From NCBI GenBank assembly GCA_011800155.1, contig CM022368.1, positions 4,216,001-4,280,000 on the forward strand: 64,000 bases of DNA. Direction: 5' to 3'. The number at the start of each line of letters is the position of its first letter. Position 1 is the stretch's first letter. Positions 54,467 through 64,000 of the stretch are shown piece after piece. The position numbers and the translations under genes are program-made. This DNA is from Flammulina velutipes. Lineage: Eukaryota; Basidiomycota; Agaricomycetes; Agaricales; Physalacriaceae. The notes under the pieces were generated by a model. It was not told the origin of the DNA and ran no database searches. It worked only from the letters and a program-made list of their open reading frames with translations.

Positions 54467-57330
54467 TGTGAGAAAATGCTTGGTGATAATTTCTCTGAAG
54501 AACATCACCCTCTCTTTATACTGACTCTTGATGACAGCAAATACAGCCAACCCAGCAGCCTTCAATCGGGGTACTAGGACGTCCAACCGGGCATTAACTG
54601 ATATGTGTGGCGCAAACATGATCGATCCCGTATATCAAGATAACCCTACTGGATTCTTTCTTCGCCGGCTGTCTAGGATCTGTACACTTCCCCGGTTGGT
54701 CGAATTTTCACCTTTCTTGGCCAACCGGAAACTTTATGTGGCGACCCGGGTGGTTTACGGAGACAGCTGCTGAAAACAAAAACAGCCCTCGACTGCATCG
54801 TTTGTGTGGCCATTGATGTAAAGCACCGAGAGGCCCGTCTCCTAGTGTTTCTATCGATAATTGGCTTTTCTGGTCAAGCCCGCAGTCATGGAACCAGACA
54901 GCCGTGGGCTGTCATCTCTGTGAGTCCACTGTGCTGTCTCTCTATTTCCTCAACGTCCCGGAATCCTTAGGGCCGGATACCCAACTTTGCCTATTGAAGG
55001 TCGGGCTGAGCAATGCCTACCGCACCGTCGGCCGTATCGAATCATTGTCGAGTCACCACTTGACAGCAGTCTACCCATTATATGGCGGACCGCTCATTGT
55101 TGTTCGCCGTTCGACCGTTGAGCGCACAAGGGACAAATGCGAGGTCCTCCGCGGAGAAAAATGGTGTGCTCCGAGGCGGTGGGACGGGTTGAAAGAACGG
55201 TTGTATTCAGTTCTGTTAGGTAGATATGTGGTTTTGATTTAACAGGAATAAAATGACGCGATCTGCTCTATGTATAGTTCGACATTGGGCGCATCGCTCT
55301 GATCGTTAGTATCGCAAGGTGCTCTCTTCATCGTCGGTTGTGACAGCGCTGTCAAGCAGAGTCAGCTAATAACCAGGATGATGGGAAGTCAACCCTGCAA
55401 AAGGACGAGCCCCAAAATTCCAGACAGCTGCGTTCATCATGCTTTGATTCCATGTTAATCCAGTGTACAGGTAGATGAAGGACGTATATTGGAGTGGAGG
55501 ATGTACCACCTAGAAATCCGAAATCGTTAGAGGCTTTCGACGTCGGAGAGCCGTTAATGGAAATCCTAGTACAAAGAGTTCGCATAATGCTGTCATGAGG
55601 CGATAATGTCGTGCATGTACTATTCCCTTGGTACATGTAGAATGAACGCAGCACTGTAGACATCGCCTAGATGATGAAGTGCATTGAGGAGGAGTACGCT
55701 ACAATTCCCCAGTTGCGCTTCTCAAAGCCCTGGATGTGGCGACGAAAGCGAGACGCGTTCCATTCGAAACTCCTTATTAGGTTGTTCCATATGTTTCTCT
55801 GATAATCTTCGATATCTCTAACGTACGGCATTGATCATGCGTCAGATAAAGAAGAAGAAGAAGCAGAAAGGGCGGGACAATATCATACCTTCATCCGAGG
55901 CGCACAGCTACAAAATGCTCTTGATTGCGTCAGCGCCGACGCTAACGTTGCATAGCCGCGACCACGCTCGTTCAAGAGGAAGACAGCATAAGAGTCACCG
56001 GTTTTCTTCCTTGTAGCCTCCACGGAGTCCGTGACAGCAAGTTACCCCCATACAGTACGACCATAGCGCAAAGTTTACATGGAAAGTTCAAAGAGTCGGC
56101 AATACAGTAGTCGGCGCATCAAAGGTGACGATATCGCCGTAGGGAATACAACTACTGGGCACAAGGAAGAGTCGGAACATAGAACAGCATCGTCACGGTC
56201 GGATAAGACATCGAAGAGAGACGAGCATTGCGAAATATCTTGATCAGACGACTCTGGGCGAATGGAATTCTATGAAGGCCCAAGTGTTCAGGTGACAGGC
56301 TCTGGTGTCGAGGAACCGGAGAAAGCGGAGCAAACTGAGTACTCCGATTCATGAGAGAATCCACATGAGATATGACACATGAGCCATTGGTGGGGGGTCC
56401 AAAATTGCTGGAAGCCTGAGCGAAGGTTACGGTAGCCAGACGTGCGAGCATAGCCCCTTGGACCAGAAGAAGTATTAGAACATCTGTAGAACTAGAACGT
56501 CGGGAACAGCAAGTATGCCGTCTCTTGAGGTGGCGAAACTTTTGATGAATCCCACCAGTGTGGCGCACGAGCTTAAACTGAGAATACGGACGGAAAGACC
56601 ATGAGCCATTTGTCTTTCAAGACGACAGTGGCCGTAAGTAAGTACAGTAAATGCATCCGTTGCAATGGGCGAGAAAACGGTTGGCGCTTTCCAAAAAGTC
56701 TGAATAGCGAACTCCCTTGCGGATACGTGCGGCAATTTTCGGGAATGTATGGCGTAGAATGGAGAGCTCAAGCTCTCGGAGGCGCGATGGGACAGGGCGT
56801 GTATCTTCATCGCTGATAAATCCTAGCGAAGTGAGAGCCCTCAGAATTGGATGGCTTGTAGATGGCTAGATGCGCAAGGCTATCGAGGAAACGCGAAGTC
56901 CGAGTCGAGGAGAGCTTTTCGTCTTCAATGGGTCATTTCGGCGCTTGTTGTTAAAATCGTCAAAACCATATGCAATGAAGGCGAGGATGATAGGCATGGC
57001 AGGAAGAAGTGGAGGTGGATGCTTTGGTCGTAGGTCCTGATGCGACGCGGGTCAATTTGCATTCGCATGGTGACGGGCTTTGAGACAGGCTACGTTTCCC
57101 TCCGTAGCGCATTCAAACCTACATATTACGGCCTTCTTAAGTCGATTTTTAGCATTGAATCATCTACACAGTCGTAGGTCCTTGTTGTCAGTTGATGCGA
57201 CCCGGATCAATTGCACTCCGACGCCGGAATGTGATTTCTCCACACGCAAAGCCAGTCTCTTCACATTGAACCACCATCATCAAGCGCTATTCAACCCGCC
57301 TCATACACCGTTCTCTCCGTTAACGAGCCC
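54467..57330. other. Gene-poor stretch
   Basis: About 2.9 kb. Plus-strand frame 54904-55242 and minus-strand frames between 56152 and 56816 are open but have no domain, good start context or splice continuation. Two TGTGGCGC octamers (54606-54613, 56559-56566). A missed gene is possible around 56.1-57.0 kb on the minus strand. Confidence 0.35.
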
Positions 57331-58466
57331 ATGTTTACAGGAAACGCCTTCAACGCATTGCTTCCCCAGGACTACGAGGACTACCTCCTCCATATCGAAA
57401 CCGAGACGGGCAGGAAAAGGACATACAAACGCTTTCTCAATCGCATACAAAGTGCAGCTTCAGTCCTTGGAGCCCCTGCGTCCGATGGAGGCCTGGGAAT
57501 GCTCATCGACGATGGTGAGCTTGTAGGCGTGCTAAGCCATAATAGCATGGTGCGGTCAAGTCTTCCTGGTGTCAGCAAATGCGCCCGCTAAACAATTCGC
57601 TTTTAGGATTACAGCGTCCTAGCGTACTCTCTACTATCTCTGGCCATCCCACTCGCTCCCATTTCCTACGAATGCTCGCGCGAAGACCTGATCAAGACTT
57701 TCATGACATTGTCCATCACGCGCGTCTTTGTACACTCGGATTATCTGAAAACCATCTCGTCGATTTTCAACCAGCTCCTCGAGAAAGAAGCGGGCTGGTC
57801 TCCACCGAAGATATACGTCCTCGGAGGATACAACGCGTACTGGTGGCCTGAATTCTGGCGCATGGTCCAGCATGCACGGTCAACCAAAATGGCACCCGTT
57901 GCAGTCAGGATGGCTAGACATGATACGCCGGCGTGCGTTTCACTTTCCAATTCGAAAGGTGAGTTTAATGATTTGCGTTGTGGGATGTTGCTAATACAAT
58001 CTCGGGATTTACAGTCATCACATCGACGCATGGAGATCTCATCAATATGCTTCCACATTCATCTCCCTCTGCATCCACCTCTTCGTCCCGCATTCCCATT
58101 GTCCTCTCTACTTCTCCGACGACTGATCTATTCCGCATGTTTCTCGTTCCTCGGACATATGTTATTCTGCGAAAATGGTCACTACATGAAGCTATAGCTG
58201 CCATTCCCCGATATCGTGTTACCGACCTACCGGTTGACGAACGTATCGCTACCGATCTCCTCAGACATCCAGATTTGTCGAGAAGCGCGTTGCAGGGTAT
58301 CATGGTTGTTTGTGGAGATACAGCTAGTGCAAGAGCCGTACGGGAACTATGCCGAGAAGGTACCGTGCTTGAGTTAAACGAAGAGAGGGACGTATTGGTC
58401 GGAGGGGGAGACTTGTGGATGATGGCTCCCTCTAAAGAGATGTCGTGGTCGATGAGTAAATTATAA
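57331..58466 (+). CDS. Degenerate adenylate-forming-enzyme relative
   Basis: Exons 57331-57549, 57607-57958 and 58015-58466 join in frame to 340 residues. The N-terminal part follows the acyl-CoA-ligase/AMP-binding fold: LVGVLSHNSMDYSVLAYSLL, then LAIPLAPISYECSREDLIKT and PKIYVLGG. At the place of the phosphate-binding loop (SSGTTGxPKG) the protein reads SLSNSKVITSTHGDLI, so Gly/Thr residues that hold ATP are missing. The protein also ends near the middle of the usual 550-residue fold. Either it is a pseudo-enzyme or a decayed gene that kept its frame. It precedes an acyltransferase gene on the same strand. Confidence 0.55.
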
Positions 58467-58822
58467 GGAAATTGGTATGTCAAAGCTCGAGTTTTTGCTT
58501 GCCTTGAAGAAGCTGACCATCGCTCTAGTATTCTATCTTTAGCATATGGACAAGTATATAGGAATCCCATTGTGGTTAGCTCAATCTCAGTCGAATGAAC
58601 TGTGAGACCGCTTCTCAAGTCGGTCTCGTCGCGAGCTTTGGGGCCACCGAAACGAGATTAAGCGAGGAGTGTTCTCTCAAGCCAGAAAGGAAGATGTCAC
58701 TCACGAGTCGAGTCGAGCCATCTCAGTTGGCGTCTTGCTTGTCATTCCTCTCGGCTTCATGGATAAGACACTATAAGTAACAGCAAGGTATGTGCTCTGT
58801 CTTCCACTTGTCACTCTTAACC
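58467..58822. other. Intergenic spacer
   Basis: 356 bp between two plus-strand genes; probably the acyltransferase promoter. Nothing else seen. Confidence 0.5.
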
Positions 58823-60654
58823 ATGAACATTTCCTTAGAAGACGACCTTACATTCACAACTCAAGATCAAACAACATGGAGGCGCAAACTGTTTGGGTTC
58901 GAGGCGTCGTTGGCCACTGTAGGCAGAACGTGAGCATAGTTTATCTGTCAAATTCGGTGTTCTAAACAATGGATAGGAATGGACAAGGCTTCATTAGTGG
59001 CGGCGTATCGTTGCAGCTTCCGAGGCCAATCGCGAAAGAGGCGTTCCTTGAGTACACTATCGCGGCATTGGTACACCTTCGGTTCATAGTGCCCACTTTT
59101 GGTCTTCAATGCTTTGCCGAGCCGAAGGAGTCCAACAACTTCTACCTGGAGTATACGGTACCCAAGGACACAGCTTCTGTTGTGCAATGGACAACAGACA
59201 CGCTGACATGGATGGACGACCCGGCGAGCCTCTCGGATAGACAGACCGTGGTGGATAATCTGTACTGGAACTCTGCAGAGACCCACAACGTTGTCAAGCT
59301 TGTCATTGGCCCATCGGATGATGCTGGTCTGTCTTATCATATCATGTGCGTTCCTTCAGTGACCACTTTGGGGCGTTGAGCTAACGAAGCATCGACAGTG
59401 CACAAGCCATGCATGGTGGTATGGATGGGAGGGGCGGCATGAACATCATCGATGTCCTTTGCCATATCTTGAACGATTTACTGGGCGAGGGGAATGTGTT
59501 CACGAAGGATATCAGCAATATTCCATGGGGAAGCGAAACGGAACGTCTCGTGCCGTGTTCTGTTCTCCTTGCTGCTCGTCAGATTGGAGTTCCGACAAGA
59601 ATTCTGACAGACAAACCAGTGGAAGGCAGGGGCTTAGATCCCACTGTGAGGCAGTTTGCTTTACATTTTCATACAGAAATTTACATGATTTTAGAACATT
59701 TTCCTTCGACCTCTTATCAGGCAAGACTCCAGCAGGTCAGAGACGCTTTCTCACGCCACCGAGCTTATTCTCTGCATGGAGGATACTCAGCGTATTAGAC
59801 AAGCTTGCAAGACGCGAGGCTGCAGTTTAACTGCTTTCTTTATCGCGCTGATTGGTGTTTGCGAGGTTGACTGGACACTTTCGTCGCTGAATAATTACAA
59901 CGAAGGGGATCAAAAAACTATTCTCGCGAAGTATGGCGCTGCCGATTGTGTCTATATTGCGCGAAATGCTATGGATAAGGTAGCTTCAATACTCTAATAG
60001 CTTGCTTTTGCTGACTGTTTTCCAGCGCCCTCAGCTGGAAGGTTATAATACCCATGACGGCAAAGATGGTTCTCCTTCTTGTGCGGTCGATACTGTTCCC
60101 TTCAAGATACCGATGGATTGTCTTCGACGAGCTGTCGTAATGGATACGCCCATTCGACGTGATGGTGTCGCCTTCTGGGAAACTGTCAAAAGCTCCCAGG
60201 ATTACATGAAAACAATAGATGTATGTCAATGTGTTTCGGACTTGGGTTTACCCTCTAACGAAGAGAAAAGGTTTCACTCCCGGCTTACATTTCTCGCGAT
60301 GTTCATTTCCAACATGAGGTGCTAAGCGGGCTTCCAGCGTCTAGTGACAAACCTGGGATTCTCGCGTCGTCGGTTGGTGACCTGGAGAAGGTCGGTATCT
60401 TCACGCGATGGTCACCGTTGGTGCTGTGTCCTCATGGTAGCGAGCGCATCGTGATAAGCGACGTGTGCATGTCCAGACGAATGCCTTCCGCTATGAAAGG
60501 TTACATGTGCTGGCAGTGGGACAGGAAATTGAGGATACGCGTTGCGACTGGTGCTAAATGGACATCGGAGCTTGAATTGAAGGACTTGAAATCTAGTTGG
60601 AAGAAGTGGATAGATATTGCATTGGCGACACCTATATTTACGCATGGAAAGTAA
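58823..60654 (+). CDS. CoA-dependent acyltransferase-like protein (HxxxDG)
   Basis: Exons 58823-58929, 58977-59345, 59399-59645, 59695-59979, 60026-60220 and 60271-60654 keep one frame of 528 residues. The active-site motif of the BAHD/AAT/condensation superfamily is present as HGGMDG (HxxxDG) in AQAMHGGMDGRGGMNIID. Family-type blocks flank it: WRRKLFGFEASLATVGRT at the N-terminus and ELILCMEDTQRIRQACKTRG then SLTAFFIALIGV in the middle. The DFGWG motif of plant BAHD enzymes is not visible; fungal relatives usually lack it. It probably transfers an acyl group from CoA to an alcohol or amine in secondary metabolism. Neighbours (ligase-like upstream, membrane protein downstream) share the strand. 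Confidence 0.72.
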
Positions 60655-60816
60655 TCGTCGTGCATTGCAATGCTGTGCCGAAATCGTTTGTTAGGCTGCG
60701 GAATGTATTTGTGGCCAAAATGATTACCAATCACCGTCGGACATCCGAGGGAGATCGACTGAGGGATGGTATAAATCCAAAATCCATCACAGACGAGTAC
60801 ACAGCGCTCTTCCAAG

Positions 60817-61774
60817 ATGTCTTCTACTTCTATTGACTACGCGAAATACCTTGGATACCAATCCCTTCCAGCAGCCGTCGTTTTCACGATTGCCTACCTT
60901 CCTCTGGCTCTGTTTTTCATCTTCTTGTACATAAGGACACGGCCACGCATTTTGATAACTTTGGTCATCTATTGCATCAGTATGTGCTCTATGCTTTCCT
61001 TCTCCTCGCCTAAGACTGATGAATATTTCCAGCTCGTATCACTGCATTCATCATTCGCGCCACACAAATTGCCTCCGAGGGTGCCGGAGAAAACCACGGG
61101 CTGTCGATCGCCGGACAAGTACTCTTTTCTGTCGGATTTCTTGGGTTATTATTTGCATCGTATGAGTTGGTGCTTGACAGGTCATTCAACTTCATGTTCA
61201 TATTCATTCCCGACAACTGAACCCTTCGACAGAGCGCGTAATATGGAGCTCCCGGAGACGACCAGGCTCTCAGGACATTCAGGTGTCCAGAGGCTGGAGA
61301 AAAGTAGAAACACCATTTTTAGGACCGTCGGCACGGTGGGGGCTATTATGGGCATCATCGTTGCCACCAGCTCCGATGGTAATGAGAGTCTTCGCAAGAC
61401 GAGCGTGATCATATTCCTAGTCCTTGCGGCTGTTCAGGCCTTGCAGACTTTGATCCAAATAAAAAACGAGCAGACTCGTGAGTCACTACCATATCGAATG
61501 TTTCAGTCCACTGACTCGGGAATTTCTAGATTTCAAAACGTACTCTCCCATGAGCCAGTCGTTTGCTGGAAGGCATGGCTGCTTCATCCTCGCCGGTATA
61601 TCGCTATGCCTCCTTATCCGACAAGCTTTCTTTCTCGCGACTTTCAACGATGTGGCCAAAAGCCATGACGAGAAGTTTTGGTATCCACTTGTGGCGTTGC
61701 CCGAGCTTGTCGCTGCGGCGCTGTACTGTACCCCGGGAATCGTTCCTAACCCACCTGAGAAACTTCCCCAGTGA
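60817..61774 (+). CDS. Multi-pass membrane protein (fungal seven-helix type)
   Basis: Exons 60817-60979, 61033-61180, 61233-61477 and 61530-61774 give 266 residues. Hydrophobic segments include AVVFTIAYLPLALFFIFLYI, ILITLVIYCIS, VLFSVGFLGLLFASYEL, FRTVGTVGAIMGIIVAT, VIIFLVLAAVQALQTLI, GCFILAGISLCLLIRQAFFL and ALPELVAAALYC, so about seven helices. The layout, with a C-terminal PELVAAALYCTPGIVP, is common among agaricomycete membrane proteins of the RTA1/DUF7702-like kind, whose role is unclear (lipid or drug response for RTA1). It starts 162 bp after the acyltransferase stop. Confidence 0.65.
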
Positions 61775-62007
61775 ATATTTACATTCCCAATAAGATATAC
61801 ATGCCCAAGCTCTTGATTACGCCACACTATTTATACCAATACACCTTACTATCTCATGTTCATGATCGCTCAACCGAAAGGTATTATCTTCGGCCTACTC
61901 CGTGCCATGTCACATGTGTAAGAAGCTGAAGCTGGGTTTGTCAGATATCCTCCGATTGTATTTCCCACAGCAATGTCAGTGAGACGGGGGTGATCTATTC
62001 AGTACAT

Positions 62008-63219
62008 TTAGAACTGGCATGACGCGTTGGATTCGTTCGTGGTCAGCTTTCCAGGCTCGTCTCCAGTATCGTTGCCCTCAAAGGTATCACATACACTTTT
62101 AACATCGGTGGCTTCAACAGTTGTATCAAAGAATGAAAGGGTCAGCGTTTGAGCCGTCACGCACACAATAGACTTACGCCATATCGAAGATAGCAGTGTC
62201 ACCGAGCTGGCGGAGAATGTCAGAATAAAGTGCGCCGAAGACTCTTTTGACGTACGTTGGAGTTGATACCAGCCAGTAGTTTCCCATCCTGCGCGATAAT
62301 ATTAGAGAACTCCACATGCTAGATTGAGATTGGTCAATGCAACTCGAGTAAAGAAAATGGAGCGAATTACTCTGTCGAACTGGGTCTTGCAGTTTCCACA
62401 ACTGCGGTAGAGTTTTCCGAAGTCCAAAACCTGTGTCGAATTGAGCACGTCGCATATAACACAAGAAGAGAATGCGAACACAAAAGCTGTCAACTTTGAC
62501 AGTGCCGCCTCCGTTGTGCTGAATGACTTTGTCTTCAGCACCCTTAGCACCACCGCCGTTGATGAAGGAAGTGCCGGACTGCTGCTTCATCGTGATAGCG
62601 TCCTAGAGGAGGATATTTATGATTTCCGGAAATAATTGTAGAGAAACCAGTACTCACCTCACAGACGGCTTCTAGATTTGCGTAGATAATTGTCAGGTAG
62701 GCTGGTGAACTCGTTGCAGTACAGCTTACCGAACCAAACTAGAAGAAAGTCAGCCCCCGTACGTGAAACATTGAACTTTGTGAGGAGTCTTGGGGACATA
62801 CCATTAGTCAAGGTACAGGAGCCCAAGCAATGGACACCTTCGCTTTGGTCGGCGCCCTACGGAGTGAGCTCGTTAGCGGGAGAATCGAGTTATTGCGGGA
62901 CTCACAATGATAACGTTTGCGAGACTAGCCCCATCTTCGAGTAGGAAGACGGCATCTTTGTCTCCTCCTTCGGCCTGACCGCCACACGCAGTGCCACGAT
63001 CATACCTTACGTTGCCACCCTACAAACAAGTAAGCACCAATGCGCTCTGCATAACACTGAGAGTCGCACATCGAAAGGTTGTCCAGCCTCGATGGTCATG
63101 GCTTCGGGAAGAGAGATAGTATCAGTTGCTTCTGGGAACGTGCAGCTTGCTGCGCGAGGTCTGGGAAGTGCGCTAGAGCCTACGACGAGGCATAAAGACA
63201 GGGCACACGCGAATATCAT
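62008..63219 (-). CDS. Secreted pectate lyase, family PL3
   Basis: About ten exons on the minus strand from ATG at 63219. A signal peptide ([19 protein letters not shown]) is followed by [20 protein letters not shown] and by strings diagnostic of PL3: [75 protein letters not shown] and LLAGINSNY. Two consecutive micro-exons, 62730-62738 (9 nt) and 62658-62671 (14 nt), restore VWFEAVCE. PL3 enzymes cleave polygalacturonate by calcium-dependent beta-elimination in plant cell walls. The frame is intact over all splices; the stop at 62008 follows SNASCQF. It converges with the membrane-protein gene. Confidence 0.85.
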
Positions 63220-64000
63220 GACGGAATGAATGAAGAAGAGAACGAGTGTAGATGCGCAGCAGCTCAGACGTCTCGAGGAGGATGAAGGAAACAACGACAA
63301 GGAGCATACAGGCAGTTGTCCTCTTTTATAGCAGTGAAAGGTTTATGTGGGTTAAGCGGCCCGGATGATGGTCGCCACTGTCCACTGGGGTATAGACTTT
63401 CACGAGACTCTTCTGAATTCGGAGAATCAATTGATTTCCAGGAGCATCGGCTTTCGGCAGCCATGCTGGGAATCCTAGCGAAGGAAGTTCTGTTCAATCG
63501 AGGCAAATGAAAGATAAGAACACAGGCCCTTACCTAAACCATTTGTGAACTTGATAGCTCATGAGAATGGACATCTATCGCAAGAGTCCTCAAAAGCTCA
63601 ATGCAAGCTCGTGTAACCGCTGCCAGGAAAAATAGCATGCGCGTCGATACAGAGCATGCCGTGTTGGTCGACGAGGGAACCATCATAGCTGCCATGCTTG
63701 CTTGGGGCGAGAGCAGATTTCCAGAGTTTTCTGGTCTGGTTGTCGAGGACGTGGGTGCGCTGGTTGTCGTACATTCATGCTTGTAGTGTGGCAAGCCGTA
63801 CGATTGAGTGACCGTCGGCGGCGGAGTTGACGGTTGGAAATTGAATTTGAGCACATTTCAGCACGTGACGACAAGTTCGGCGCTTTCCGAAAACAATGTC
63901 TGTATTCCTTCACCTGTTCAGCCATCGAAAACAGATCTACTCTGTTTTGCTCCTACGAGGGACCTGATTGGATAGACGCTTGAATACTGGGGTGACTCAT
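63220..64000. other. Right edge, no supported gene
   Basis: 781 bp holding the pectate lyase promoter on its left. Frames at 63534-63854 and 63683-63925 (minus) overlap in different frames and show no motif; a gene entering from the right cannot be excluded. Confidence 0.4.

Noticed and set aside
54904..55242. Plus-strand frame of 112 codons as a gene
   Set aside because: No recognisable motif, no splice continuation and no promoter-like context; kept as unsupported.
1..64000. CRISPR array, rRNA or tRNA genes
   Set aside because: No regularly spaced repeats and no rRNA segment noticed; I could not run a tRNA search, so a tRNA gene is not excluded by computation.

Overview
The window is nuclear DNA of a filamentous basidiomycete, most likely an agaricomycete. 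Host genes carry many introns of about 45-60 nt with GT/AG ends, and the set includes fungal orthologues (ATG101, shugoshin, mitochondrial GTP/GDP carrier, MFS siderophore transporter) beside plant-biomass enzymes (an AA14-like copper monooxygenase, a PL3 pectate lyase). I rebuilt the exon structures by hand from splice signals and reading-frame continuity.

Positions 1 to about 19,311 appear to be the right-hand part of one very large Helitron (rolling-circle transposon). An apparently intact eight-exon Rep/helicase gene (12,617-19,180; about 2,059 residues) ends 128 bp before a canonical-looking right end: an imperfect hairpin, 9 nt, then CTAA followed by T. To its left, in DNA of the same style, lie a TET/JBP-type 2-oxoglutarate/Fe(II) dioxygenase (8,998-10,436), an unrecognised gene divergent from the Rep/helicase (10,584-12,269), a RING-finger gene (6,583-7,338) and four F-box-like genes, the first cut by the window edge. 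A decayed inverted copy of that first F-box gene lies at about 8,055-8,310. Possible DNA-methylation erasure plus ubiquitin-ligase parts as transposon cargo is the most unusual feature here.

From 19,312 to 33,549 ordinary host DNA resumes: a short-chain dehydrogenase-like protein, an MFS siderophore transporter with two perfect iron-regulatory GATA sites upstream, a mitochondrial GGC1-type carrier, a UstYa-family oxidase-like protein, a cyclase-family hydrolase, an unrecognised ORF, and about 3 kb of mostly decayed sequence.

From 33,550 to 54,466: the AA14-like oxidase, an unrecognised conserved-looking gene, ATG101, a host F-box protein, an unrecognised gene, three paralogous kinase-like genes (two in a tandem segmental duplication), a disordered protein, a 248-bp MITE, shugoshin, and a small double-stranded-RNA-binding-fold protein.

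From 57,331 to the end: a truncated adenylate-forming-enzyme relative lacking the phosphate-binding loop, an HxxxDG acyltransferase and a multi-pass membrane protein in a row on the plus strand (perhaps a small metabolic group), then a pectate lyase with 9- and 14-nt micro-exons.
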